A DNA stretch of 64,000 nucleotides from an uncultured Hellea sp. (GTDB taxonomy: Bacteria; Pseudomonadota; Alphaproteobacteria; Caulobacterales; Maricaulaceae). Below the pieces are notes generated by a model that saw only the letters and a program-made list of their open reading frames with translations, was not told where the DNA came from and made no database searches. Shown here in pieces: positions 29,489 through 38,429 of the stretch (its first letter is position 1; every line of letters begins with the position of its first letter). The translations under genes were made by a program, and so were the position numbers. The stretch covers positions 43,753 to 107,752 of the forward strand of contig CALLMD010000005.1 of NCBI GenBank assembly GCA_938007935.1, read 5' to 3'.

Positions 29489-30739
29489 ATGCGCTACTCG
29501 GCATTCAGAATAGCTATAGAAGCTCTAAAAGGTCACAAGGGATGGAAACCCGTCTGGCGCAAGCCCGAACCTAAGCCTGACTATGATATCATTATCATTG
29601 GCGGCGGGGGGCACGGCCTCGCCACAGCGCATTATCTAGCCTCAAAATTTAATCAAAAGCGCATTGCCGTTCTTGAAAAGGGCTGGATAGGCGGCGGAAA
29701 TGTAGGCCGCAACACGACAATTATTCGTTCAAATTACCTCCTCCATGGCAATGAAGGATTTTACGAATTCTCGCTCAAACTCTGGGAGGGCCTCGAACAG
29801 GACGTTAATTATAACGCCATGGTCAGTCAGCGCGGAGTTTTAAATCTCTATCATTCTGATCCACAGCGCGATGCTTATGCCAGGCGCGGTAATGCCATGA
29901 TCTTAAATGGGGCCGATGCAAAGCTTTTGGATAGCGCCGCTGTTCGAAAAATGTACCCCTTTCTAAATTTCGATGATGCGCGTTTTCCTATCCAAGGTGG
30001 ATTATTACAGCCGCGCGGAGGTACAGTTCGCCATGACGCTGTGGCTTGGGGTTATGCCCATGCCGCGGATAAAAACGGTGTCGACATTATTGAAAACTGT
30101 GAAGTTACTGGATTTAAAATCGAACAAGGCCGCTGCATCGGCGTAGAAACAACACGGGGATATATCGGCGCTACTAAAGTAGGCGTCGCCGTGGCTGGCA
30201 ACTCTAGCCGCGTCATGGCCATGGCAGGCATGCAGCTTCCATTAGAAAGCCATGTCTTGCAAGCCTTTGTCAGTGAGGGCCTTAAACCGCTCATTGACGG
30301 TGTTATCACTTATGGCGCAGGACATTTCTATGTGAGCCAATCTGATAAAGGGGGCTTGGTATTTGGCGGAGACATTGACGGCTATAATAGCTACGCCCAG
30401 CGCGGTAATCTACCTGTTATCGAGGATGTTTGCGAAGGCGGAATGAGTCTTATGCCCAATATTGGAAAGGCGCGTATTCTACGCATGTGGGGCGGCATAG
30501 TTGATATGTCTATGGACGGCTCGCCTATCATCGACAAAACGCATATTGAGGGGCTATATTTTAATGGCGGCTGGTGTTATGGCGGATTTAAAGCCACGCC
30601 AGCGAGCGGTTATGCTTTTGCGCATTTAATTACAACTGACATGCCGCATAAAACTGCCCAAGCCTACCGCATGGATAGGTTTGCGCGCGGCTTAATGATT
30701 GATGAAAAAGGACAAGGCGCTCAGCCTAATCTACACTAA
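29489..30739 (+). CDS. soxB: Sarcosine oxidase beta subunit
   Basis: This is the flavin subunit of heterotetrameric sarcosine oxidase, which demethylates sarcosine to glycine and passes the methyl group to THF in SoxA. It has about 416 residues from the ATG at 29489 (TTG at 29483 is less likely). The conserved start RYSAFRIAIEALKGHKGW is followed by the dinucleotide fold DYDIIIIGGGGHGLATAHYL and EKGWIGGGNVGRNTTIIRSNYL. The RGGTVRHDAV segment carries the histidine (about His182) that covalently holds FMN in this family. It is first of soxBDAG with one-base and four-base overlaps. Confidence 0.95.
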   Translation: MRYSAFRIAIEALKGHKGWKPVWRKPEPKPDYDIIIIGGGGHGLATAHYLASKFNQKRIAVLEKGWIGGGNVGRNTTIIRSNYLLHGNEGFYEFSLKLWEGLEQDVNYNAMVSQRGVLNLYHSDPQRDAYARRGNAMILNGADAKLLDSAAVRKMYPFLNFDDARFPIQGGLLQPRGGTVRHDAVAWGYAHAADKNGVDIIENCEVTGFKIEQGRCIGVETTRGYIGATKVGVAVAGNSSRVMAMAGMQLPLESHVLQAFVSEGLKPLIDGVITYGAGHFYVSQSDKGGLVFGGDIDGYNSYAQRGNLPVIEDVCEGGMSLMPNIGKARILRMWGGIVDMSMDGSPIIDKTHIEGLYFNGGWCYGGFKATPASGYAFAHLITTDMPHKTAQAYRMDRFARGLMIDEKGQGAQPNLH

Positions 30740-31032
30740 TGATTATTAATCACCCACTTCTCGGCCCACGTGATAGTTCAGAATTTTCTTATCTGGGGGA
30801 TGCTGCACTACTTAATCGTCCCTCTGCGAAATCTGAAACAGCAACAGATGATTTTTACCGCTATCAATATCTAAGAGACAATCCACCGGGAGAGCACCGC
30901 GAACTCTGGTATCATGAACATGGTGACCGCTCTTGGTTGGTTATTACGCGTAATATGACGACCCATGCCATTACTAAAGTTGAGCTCGCGCGTGATGTAA
31001 AGCGCGCCATGATTGAGGCTAGCAAATCATGA
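30739..31032 (+). CDS. soxD: Sarcosine oxidase delta subunit, variant lacking the zinc-site cysteine pair
   Basis: This is the small delta subunit of sarcosine oxidase, 97 residues. In the characterised enzymes it binds a structural zinc through an N-terminal C-x2-C pair (C-P-x-C-G-x-R) and histidines. Here the same spot reads INHPLLGPRDSSEF, so the cysteines are replaced by His5 and Leu8. The downstream WYHEHGDRSW also has Asp where a Gly-Cys is common. The rest is typical (EFSYLGDA, YLRDNPPGEHRELW). It overlaps soxB (TAATG) and soxA (ATGA), so it belongs to the operon and is intact. Confidence 0.87.
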   Translation: MIINHPLLGPRDSSEFSYLGDAALLNRPSAKSETATDDFYRYQYLRDNPPGEHRELWYHEHGDRSWLVITRNMTTHAITKVELARDVKRAMIEASKS

Positions 31033-33857
31033 GCCTTATAGACATAAACAATCCGCTCAACTTTACCTTTGACGGCAAGGCTCATAGTGGATTTGAAGGC
31101 GACACCCTCGCCTCCGCGCTTTTAAGGTCTGGCGTTCGAATTGTGGGCCGAAGCTTTAAATATCATCGCCCGCGCGGGATTATGGGCGCAGGTGCCGAAG
31201 AGCCCAATGCCTTGGTTGAAATACATGAGGGCAATGTTTGCGAACCTAATCGGCGCGCAACAACCATAAAGTTATTTGAAGGATTGACCGCTAAAAGCCA
31301 GAACCATATGGGCTCGGTCAATTTTGACTTCTTAGCTATAAATGATATTTTGCATCCCTTCTTAGCCGCAGGATTTTACTACAAAACATTTATGTGGCCC
31401 AAAGCCTTTTGGGAAAAACTTTACGAACCCATCATTCGCTGCGCCGCAGGTTTAGGGAAACTTGCTCTCACGCCAGATCCTGATAGCTATGATAAAGGGT
31501 TTTTACATTGCGAATTTCTGATTATCGGTGCTGGCCCATCAGGTTTATTAACCGCCTTAAACCTTGGCCGTGCAGGCAAACAGGTTATTTTGGTTGATGA
31601 AGACTTCCATATGGGAGGTCGGATTTTATCCGAGAATTACGAGATCAATTCTGATGGCGGAATAAAATGGGTCACAGAGGCGTTAAACGAATTGGAGAAC
31701 CTCCCAACTGTTCGCCTCCTACTGCGCACGACAATTTATGGCGTTTTTGATCATGGAATTTATGGAGGGCTAGAAACCCGAACAGATAAGATCGGCGCGC
31801 CTGGCCCTCGCCAAATACTCTGGAAAATTAATGCAAAGCACGCCGTTCTCGCAGCTGGGGCAACTGAGCGGCCTATTGCTTTTGCTAATAATGACAGACC
31901 TGGGGTTATGCTTGCCAGCGCCGTCAGAAGTTATAAAAACCGCTTTGGAATTGATCTAAAAAACACCGCCCTTCTAACCAATAATGATAACGGCATGCTC
32001 ACAGAGGCAAATCACATAATTGACATTCGCAATGGACACCACATCACAGATGTGAACGGACGCAAAGGCGTTACGTCTGTCACTTTAAATACAGGGGAGA
32101 AACTTAAAGCTGATTATGTAGCAATATCCGGCGGATGGAATCCCAATGTTCATTTAACCTGTCATAAACGCGCAAGACCAATTTGGAATGATACGCTCTC
32201 ATGCTTCGTTCCTGATGGCAATACTCTTTCCTCAGACATGAGCGTTATAGGCGCGGCCAAGGGAACTTTCTCAACCCATGGCGCTTTCAGGGACGCCAAT
32301 AAGGTTTCAGAAAAATTGGGCTGTAAAACAATCCCTCTTCCTAAAACGGAAGATCGCCCCATAGACGTCAAAGCGTTTTGGCATGTTAAAGGTACGAAAC
32401 GAGCTTGGGTTGATTTTCAAAATGACGTCACAGCCAAAGATATTATCCTCGCTCATCAAGAAGGGTTTTCTTCCGTTGAACATGTTAAGCGCTATACGAC
32501 ATTAGGAATGGCAACCGATCAAGGAAAGACCTCCAATGTGGTTGGTTTAGCCGTTCTTGCAGAGGCTACAAATCAAACTATTCCTCAAACAGGCACAACA
32601 ATTTTTCGTCCACCTTATACACCTGTCCCTATTGGCGCTTTTGCAGGTTCACATCGCGGGCAGCATTTCAAACAAATACGACTTACCCCCTCACATAAAT
32701 ATGCCTCTGAAAATAACGCCACATTTGTGGAAACAGGTTACTGGAAGCGCGCGCAATGGTTTTCCCGCGCGGGCGAACAGGGTTGGCGCGATAGTGTTGA
32801 TCGCGAAGTTATCATGACGCGCAAATCTGTCGGCATTTGCGATGTGACCACATTGGGCAAGATTGATGTGCAGGGCCGCGATGCAGGCAAGTTCCTCAAC
32901 AAGGTTTACGTCAATACATTCTCAACACTAAAAGTCGGCAAATGCCGCTATGGATTAATGCTGCGTGAAGACGGAATTGCTATGGATGATGGCACCACCG
33001 CACGCTTGTCAGATACACATTTCGTGATGACAACAACAACAGCTAAGGCAGGCCCCGTTTTCAAGCACCTCGAATTTGCGCGGCAGTGTCTTTACCCAAA
33101 TATGGATGTGCATCTGATTTCGACGACTGATCAATGGGCGCAGTTCTCAATCGCGGGTCCTAATGCACGCAAACTTTTACAAAAAATCGTTGACCCTGAT
33201 TTCGATATTTCCAATGAAGCCTTCCCTTATATGGCCTGCGGAGAACTCACCGTTTGCGGCGGAACGCGAGCGAGATTATTTCGCTTATCCTTCTCAGGAG
33301 AGCTCGCTTATGAAATCTCAGTACCAGCTCGTTACGGGGACGCCCTAATCCGTGAAATGATGAGTCAAGGTGAAGAATTTGATGCCATAATGTATGGAAC
33401 AGAAGCTTTAGGGGTTATGCGGATTGAAAAAGGACATGCTGCTGGCAATGAATTAAATGGAACAACAACGGCAACCGCGCTCGGCCTCGGCGGCTTCGTA
33501 TCTAAAAAGAAAGATTGTATCGGCAAAGTCTTATCAAGACGCGAGGGCCTTATAAGTGATGACTCTATGACGATGGTTGGGTTTTTACCTGTTAAACAAG
33601 GCGACAAATTGACAAATGGGGCTCATTTCATATCCAAAGGAGAGACAGCTAAGGCTCTTAATGACCAAGGTTATATGAGTTCGGTCGCATGGTCTCCAAC
33701 TTTAGAAACTTATATTGGCCTAGGCTTTCTCAAAAACGGTAAAAATAGAAAAGACGAGGTTCTAAGCGCCGTCGATTTTGTTCGCCATAATCATGTAGAC
33801 GTAAAAGTGGTTAGTCCGCATTTTGTTGACCCAAAAGGAGAGCGGCTCCGTGTCTAA
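31029..33857 (+). CDS. soxA: Sarcosine oxidase alpha subunit
   Basis: This is the large subunit (942 residues), which binds NAD+ and THF and converts the methylene group from sarcosine to 5,10-methylene-THF. Domains in order are an N-terminal ferredoxin-like domain (GDTLASALLRSGVRIVGRSFKYHRPRG-type, residues ~20-90), the FAD/NAD-type fold CEFLIIGAGPSGLLTALNLG (~160) with LVDEDFHMGGR, and a second nucleotide site with LAAGATERPIAF. The C-terminal GcvT-like THF domain (~580-940) contains CDVTTLGKIDVQGRDA and GVMRIEKGH. The start overlaps soxD by four bases. Confidence 0.95.
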   Translation: MSLIDINNPLNFTFDGKAHSGFEGDTLASALLRSGVRIVGRSFKYHRPRGIMGAGAEEPNALVEIHEGNVCEPNRRATTIKLFEGLTAKSQNHMGSVNFDFLAINDILHPFLAAGFYYKTFMWPKAFWEKLYEPIIRCAAGLGKLALTPDPDSYDKGFLHCEFLIIGAGPSGLLTALNLGRAGKQVILVDEDFHMGGRILSENYEINSDGGIKWVTEALNELENLPTVRLLLRTTIYGVFDHGIYGGLETRTDKIGAPGPRQILWKINAKHAVLAAGATERPIAFANNDRPGVMLASAVRSYKNRFGIDLKNTALLTNNDNGMLTEANHIIDIRNGHHITDVNGRKGVTSVTLNTGEKLKADYVAISGGWNPNVHLTCHKRARPIWNDTLSCFVPDGNTLSSDMSVIGAAKGTFSTHGAFRDANKVSEKLGCKTIPLPKTEDRPIDVKAFWHVKGTKRAWVDFQNDVTAKDIILAHQEGFSSVEHVKRYTTLGMATDQGKTSNVVGLAVLAEATNQTIPQTGTTIFRPPYTPVPIGAFAGSHRGQHFKQIRLTPSHKYASENNATFVETGYWKRAQWFSRAGEQGWRDSVDREVIMTRKSVGICDVTTLGKIDVQGRDAGKFLNKVYVNTFSTLKVGKCRYGLMLREDGIAMDDGTTARLSDTHFVMTTTTAKAGPVFKHLEFARQCLYPNMDVHLISTTDQWAQFSIAGPNARKLLQKIVDPDFDISNEAFPYMACGELTVCGGTRARLFRLSFSGELAYEISVPARYGDALIREMMSQGEEFDAIMYGTEALGVMRIEKGHAAGNELNGTTTATALGLGGFVSKKKDCIGKVLSRREGLISDDSMTMVGFLPVKQGDKLTNGAHFISKGETAKALNDQGYMSSVAWSPTLETYIGLGFLKNGKNRKDEVLSAVDFVRHNHVDVKVVSPHFVDPKGERLRV

Positions 33858-34404
33858 TTTAGAACCCACATTACCGCTTGAAGGGTTTACGGGCGATTGG
33901 CCAGATTTTTCTCTTGTAGAGAATTTTCTTGGCGAATTAGTGTCTCTTGCTGTGGCTCAGGACGAAGAGATCGCTTTTAACAAAGCGTTCAAAAAAACCT
34001 TTGGTAAAACACCACCCAAACCATCTGAAATCATAGCTGTAAAAGGCGGCTATGCGATGTGGTCGAGCATAGGCCAGTATTTCATTTTACTTGATGAACC
34101 AAACATAGAAGCCGATCGTGAGTTAGCCTCCAAGTTTGGTAATTCGGCTTATACGACTTTGCAAAGTGATGGATGGACTTCACTCGACCTTAAAAGCAAG
34201 AAGCCTTATGACATCCTTGAACGCTTCATTCCGTTAGATTTGAGGGCCGCACAAATTGGGTTCGCCGCGCGTACCATGGCGCACCACATAGCGGTCGTTA
34301 TCATAAAATTTAGTGAAACAGAGTTTCGTCTTATGACGCCCAGAAGTTCCGCGAAATCTTTTTTAGACGGACTTACTCATACAATTGAAAATGTAATCGC
34401 TTAA
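33850..34404 (+). CDS. soxG: Sarcosine oxidase gamma subunit
   Basis: This is the gamma subunit of sarcosine oxidase, about 184 residues, a divergent YgfZ/GcvT-like fold. The GTG at 33850 (VSNLEPTLPLEGF) overlaps the soxA stop and has AAGGAG about nine bases upstream; a frame from 33823 lies inside soxA. Recognisable parts are AVKGGYAMWSSIGQYFILL, the GNSAYTTLQSDGWTSLDL region and RFIPLDLRA. It is convergent with the Rieske oxygenase gene, with one base between their stops. Confidence 0.85.
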   Translation: MSNLEPTLPLEGFTGDWPDFSLVENFLGELVSLAVAQDEEIAFNKAFKKTFGKTPPKPSEIIAVKGGYAMWSSIGQYFILLDEPNIEADRELASKFGNSAYTTLQSDGWTSLDLKSKKPYDILERFIPLDLRAAQIGFAARTMAHHIAVVIIKFSETEFRLMTPRSSAKSFLDGLTHTIENVIA

Positions 34405-34405
34405 A

Positions 34406-35542
34406 TTATTCAGCCGCAAGCATCTGACTGGCGACCCATTTATGAAAAGTGTGAGTTGGGCCATCCATGACAGGTGAGAACTTGCCGCCATCAAATTTAG
34501 GCCCATGACGTCCTCTTTGCATGCCCTCGACAACGCCCATATCCTCAGAAAAAACACCCTGCCAAATTCGCGTGTTCTCTTTGAGCATGTCTTGCCATTT
34601 AGGCGTATCAATATCAGGGTCTGCGTAAAATAAGGCTCCGCGTTCCAAAGTTTTTTCGGGCCCTTGCGGCATTAAAATTGTGGCATAGGCATGATCACGG
34701 TGCACACCCATTAAAACATTAGGAAAGAAAGAGACATATTCTGCTTGCTTATTCCAGACTTGGGAGAGGTTTTTGAAATCTAAAAATTTCGACCCGTCAA
34801 CGCCCGTCAATTGATTATAATTTCGGCTACCTTGACCTGAAAACCCATAACGTCCTTCAATAGGATAATGTACGTCAATAGGTGAGATTTCATTGAGTTC
34901 AGGATGAACCCAAGGCAAGTGATAAGACTCACAAAAATTCTCTATTGCAAGCTTCCAATTTGCTCTCAAAGTCATATCAAAACGGCTGGCTTGACCGCCA
35001 AGGTGATAGGGCTGTCTAAACTCAGACCAACGTTCCAAGAGTTCAGCATGAACAACTTCAAAAGGCTCCGCTTGTCCTGATATATTTACAAAAACAACAC
35101 CATGCCAGACATAGCTACGCACATTAAACAAACTTAGGTTCTCGGGATTAACATCCTTATGCGTATCCACATTCACTCCGCCAACATAAGGCGTACGCAC
35201 TAGATTACCGCCATGATCATAACACCAGCTGTGATATGGACAACGTATCGGACCGTTTAAGCTTTTTGGTTGATCCACCAATATCATACCACGATGACGG
35301 CAGGTGTTTTGAAAGACGTTAAGAGAACCATCCTTGTCTCGTACCAATAGTAAAGGCATGCCTAAAAAATCGATGGGAAATGCATAACCAGGATGCGGCG
35401 CATCACTTTCAAAGGCGATGGCCGACCACCCGTTAAAAAAGAGTACCTCGCGTTCATGCGCATATACATCGTCAGAAATATAATGAGCATTAGGTAGCCC
35501 ACGCGCTGTTTCCACAGGTTTCATGACATCGTTGAGACTCAT
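34406..35542 (-). CDS. Rieske non-heme iron oxygenase, carnitine/betaine-type alpha subunit
   Basis: This ring-hydroxylating-type oxygenase (about 378 residues) probably performs O2-dependent N-demethylation of a quaternary ammonium compound. The Rieske cluster ligands are C81-x-H83 and C101-x2-H104 (CRHRG; CPYHSW). The mononuclear iron histidines are H208 and H213 in ENFCESYHLPWVH. The bridging residue is Glu205 rather than the usual Asp, as in the carnitine oxygenase CntA and related onium demethylases. The ATG at 35542 is used; a GTG at 35560 is possible. No reductase partner is adjacent. The exact substrate (glycine betaine, a proline betaine or other) is open. Confidence 0.85.
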   Translation of the reverse strand: MSLNDVMKPVETARGLPNAHYISDDVYAHEREVLFFNGWSAIAFESDAPHPGYAFPIDFLGMPLLLVRDKDGSLNVFQNTCRHRGMILVDQPKSLNGPIRCPYHSWCYDHGGNLVRTPYVGGVNVDTHKDVNPENLSLFNVRSYVWHGVVFVNISGQAEPFEVVHAELLERWSEFRQPYHLGGQASRFDMTLRANWKLAIENFCESYHLPWVHPELNEISPIDVHYPIEGRYGFSGQGSRNYNQLTGVDGSKFLDFKNLSQVWNKQAEYVSFFPNVLMGVHRDHAYATILMPQGPEKTLERGALFYADPDIDTPKWQDMLKENTRIWQGVFSEDMGVVEGMQRGRHGPKFDGGKFSPVMDGPTHTFHKWVASQMLAAE

Positions 35543-35669
35543 GGAAAGAACATAAAACACCTTCTGAGATTAACAAGTCCTCCAAAGCGCGATTAGTGAA
35601 ACTTACAATACGGCATTAGCTGATATAAAATGAAGGGCTAGTTCCCAAATAAAGACCCTGTAATGCCAC

Positions 35670-35699
35670 TTGATAACTTTTAGTGATTTTACTCATACT
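35670..35699 (+). promoter_or_regulatory. Candidate promoter of the FAD oxidoreductase-dmdA pair
   Basis: TTGATA (35670-35675) and CATACT (35694-35699) with an 18-base spacer lie 52 bases before the ATG at 35752. This is consensus-based only. Confidence 0.3.
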
Positions 35700-35751
35700 T
35701 GGTTGTTCACAAAGCAGAGAAGGAATAGCTTTGCATGAAAAGGAGCTATGC

Positions 35752-37101
35752 ATGGCATTCCCTACATCATCAGATTACGTCATTATTGGCGCAGGCATTC
35801 ATGGTCTTTCAACAGCCTACCACCTAGCTCTAGAACTTAAAGCTTCTGGAAAAGGAAGCGGAGAAGATATCATTGTTTTAGATAAAGGCGGCATAGCCTC
35901 TGGCGCGTCAGGTATTGCCTGTGGCGTCGTGCGAAATAATTACTACCAACCCGCCATGCGAGAACTCATGGCCCATTCCGTCAATGTTTGGGACTCTGAT
36001 CCCGAAGCTTTTTCCTATCATCCTGTCGGCTATATGCAGATATCTTGCGAGTCGATGCATGCAGATGTGGGCGAAATTTATCAGCAGCAACAAGCCATTG
36101 GCTATGAAAGTGTCTTTATCGAAGGCGAAAATGATAGCCGAAATTATATGCTAAGTATCTATGATGATTGGCAGGCTGAAAATATCACATCTGTTTTGCA
36201 CGAAAAAAAAGGAGGATACGCCAATAATACGAAATCTATTTACGGCCTAGCTGGTAAAGCTGAAGCAGAGGGAGTTCGCATTGTTACTGGCGTGGAGGTG
36301 ACGGGCTTTATGCGTGATAGCACAAGCTCCGCTATCAAAGCAGTAGAAACATCAAAAGGCACTATCAAATGCGATTATGTCGTTATTGGGACTGGCCCGT
36401 GGGTTCGTGATTTTTGGAACATGCTGGAGCTTCCAAAAACCGTATCAATCAAAGGCACTGACGGCACACTACATCACAACATAGGCATGTGGACTTTCTG
36501 GCAACTCGAAGAAGGCGTTTTAAAAGTCGACCCTGAAATGTTTAAAACCAATGACGGAAAGCAGCCTCCGGTCATGCATGTTGACACTGATGCAGCTTTG
36601 AAATCCGTAGTTGATGGTTCTGTCATTGAGGAAGAAGGTAATATTTGGGGGCTTTACTACAAGCCAGATTTCCATTTTGGCGGTGTGCAAGGCGGCGCAA
36701 TGCCTTATCCCGTGACAACACCTGTAGATGAACTTCAGCTAGACCCTTATGGCCCTGCCTCACCTGAATGGATATCTTCACCCGAATTCGCGCATATGTG
36801 GGTCTCAGCCCTCGCCCATTGCCATAAACGCTTTGAAGGGTCGATGAGCAAATTTGATAAAGAACCTTCAGGCGGCGTAGGTTGCTTCACCCCTGATAGC
36901 TTTCCCGTTTTTGATGAATTTGCCGAGAACTGCTATATTATTGCAGATAGCAATCACGGATATAAAATGATTGGCGTTGGCCAATTAGTTGCGCAGCACA
37001 TTACCGGCCAAACATCTGAGCTTCTCAAACCCTTTCGCTTTAGCCGCTATGCTGAAGGCGAATTACATCCTACATCAAACAGCCCCTTCCCTTGGAGCTA
37101 A
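35752..37101 (+). CDS. FAD-dependent oxidoreductase (DadA/SoxB family)
   Basis: This is a flavoprotein amine oxidoreductase of about 449 residues. The ATG at 35752 has AGGAG six bases upstream; a frame from 35683 lacks this. The N-terminal fold is DYVIIGAGIHGLSTAYHLA, followed by LDKGGIASGASGIACGVVRNNYY, which resembles the SoxB/DadA flavin motif. The C-terminal part has GGVGCFTPDSFPVFDE and NHGYKMIGVGQLVAQHI. It precedes the DmdA-type gene by 26 bases. The pair may be a DMSP-related module or a split dimethylglycine/sarcosine dehydrogenase in which this protein oxidises the methyl group and the next transfers it to THF. Confidence 0.85.
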   Translation: MAFPTSSDYVIIGAGIHGLSTAYHLALELKASGKGSGEDIIVLDKGGIASGASGIACGVVRNNYYQPAMRELMAHSVNVWDSDPEAFSYHPVGYMQISCESMHADVGEIYQQQQAIGYESVFIEGENDSRNYMLSIYDDWQAENITSVLHEKKGGYANNTKSIYGLAGKAEAEGVRIVTGVEVTGFMRDSTSSAIKAVETSKGTIKCDYVVIGTGPWVRDFWNMLELPKTVSIKGTDGTLHHNIGMWTFWQLEEGVLKVDPEMFKTNDGKQPPVMHVDTDAALKSVVDGSVIEEEGNIWGLYYKPDFHFGGVQGGAMPYPVTTPVDELQLDPYGPASPEWISSPEFAHMWVSALAHCHKRFEGSMSKFDKEPSGGVGCFTPDSFPVFDEFAENCYIIADSNHGYKMIGVGQLVAQHITGQTSELLKPFRFSRYAEGELHPTSNSPFPWS

Positions 37102-37127
37102 TCTTATTGTCGAAATAGAGAGTTTAT

Positions 37128-38237
37128 ATGGCCCCTGTTTTATCAATCTCACGGCGAACACGAAATACGCCTTGGACACAGCGTAATCGTGAGCATGGCG
37201 TAAAAGCCTATACCGTCTATAACCGCATGCTCCTTCCAACTGTGTTTGAAAGTGTTGTCGAAGATTATCACCACCTCAAAAAGCATGTTCAAGTCTGGGA
37301 TGTCGCCTGCGAGCGTCAAATTGAAATTAAGGGGCCGGATGCCACAAAATTAGTCCAGATGCTTACTCCGCGTAACCTTACAAAAATGAAAGATGATCAA
37401 TGCTATTATATCCCAGTTGTTGATGAAAATGGTGGCATGCTAAATGACCCCGTAGCGGTAAAGCATAATGATAACCGCTGGTGGATTTCTATCGCTGACT
37501 CTGACCTTCTCTATTGGGTCAAAGGCTTAGCTGTCGGGAAAGGCTTAAATGTTGATATTTTTGAGCCTGATGTTTCTCCGCTGGCCATACAAGGTCCCAA
37601 AGCAGATGATCTCATGGCGCAGCTATTTGGCGAAGTCATACGCGATCTCAAATTCTTCAGACATAGACAAATAAAATTTAATGGAAAATCTCACACAGTC
37701 GCGCGTTCGGGATTTTCAGTCCAAGGCGGGTTTGAAATTTATGTTGATGGCACAAAGCAAGGCGAGCCCATATGGGACGCACTTTTTGAGGCAGGCAAAA
37801 ACTTAAATGTCCGCGCTGGATGCCCGAACGCCATTGAGCGAATCGAGGGTGGCTTACTCTCTTATGGTAATGACATGACCATCCAAAACACACCTTATGA
37901 AGCAGGTCTTGGAAAATTCTGCAAAGGTCCCGCAGCCAAAGGCTGCATTGGCGGAGAAGCCCTGAGACGAGAGCAAATTGATGGCCCTAAACAACAAATT
38001 CGAGGTCTGGCTATCTCAGGCGATGCCGTTCCGCCATGTCAAAATGCCTGGCCAGTTATGGTTGAAGGAGCCCAAGTGGGGCAAGTTACATCAGCCGCTT
38101 GGTCTCCTGATTTAAATACAAATGTTGCTATTGGGATGATTGAGGCAAATCACTGGAATATCGGAACACAGGTTACAGTTCAGGCTCAAGATAAATCACG
38201 GAACGCGGAAATCAGGAAACTACCGCTGATTACCTAA
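37128..38237 (+). CDS. dmdA: DmdA-type dimethylsulfoniopropionate demethylase (GcvT fold)
   Basis: This is a THF-dependent aminomethyltransferase-fold protein of 369 residues, the length of Pelagibacter DmdA. Strong DmdA-like stretches are [59 protein letters not shown] and [19 protein letters not shown]. DmdA removes one methyl from DMSP to give methylmercaptopropionate and 5-methyl-THF. The assignment rests on remembered family sequence, and close homologues with other substrates exist, so the substrate should be treated as probable. It is operonic with the FAD oxidoreductase. The last 18 bases overlap the enolase-superfamily remnant on the other strand. Confidence 0.8.
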   Translation: MAPVLSISRRTRNTPWTQRNREHGVKAYTVYNRMLLPTVFESVVEDYHHLKKHVQVWDVACERQIEIKGPDATKLVQMLTPRNLTKMKDDQCYYIPVVDENGGMLNDPVAVKHNDNRWWISIADSDLLYWVKGLAVGKGLNVDIFEPDVSPLAIQGPKADDLMAQLFGEVIRDLKFFRHRQIKFNGKSHTVARSGFSVQGGFEIYVDGTKQGEPIWDALFEAGKNLNVRAGCPNAIERIEGGLLSYGNDMTIQNTPYEAGLGKFCKGPAAKGCIGGEALRREQIDGPKQQIRGLAISGDAVPPCQNAWPVMVEGAQVGQVTSAAWSPDLNTNVAIGMIEANHWNIGTQVTVQAQDKSRNAEIRKLPLIT

Positions 38238-38429
38238 AATGCGCGACTGAATCTCCAAAATTCCTGCCTCAGGATGAATGCCTAACCTTGGACCTTTTGG
38301 TAAGTTGATATGCCCATCGATAATCCTTACGCCGTTCATATTGTCATAATGTCTTTCGATATAAGGCGCGGCAATCCAGACACCTTCTAAGAGCTTGGCC
38401 GAAACAGTGGCTCCAATATGCGTACAGGC
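38220..38429 (-). pseudogene. C-terminal stump of a mandelate racemase/enolase-superfamily gene
   Basis: Directly after the DUF3726 stop and in the same frame, the minus strand encodes about 69 residues to a TAG at 38220. They include [30 protein letters not shown] and [20 protein letters not shown]. The last pattern (IxDGHIxLPxGPGLGI) is the C-terminal signature of mandelate racemase-type dehydratases and epimerases. The barrel and all catalytic residues are missing and there is no start, so this is the tail left after a deletion. Family members of this type act on hydroxyproline or proline betaines, which would fit the neighbouring genes. Confidence 0.65.
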
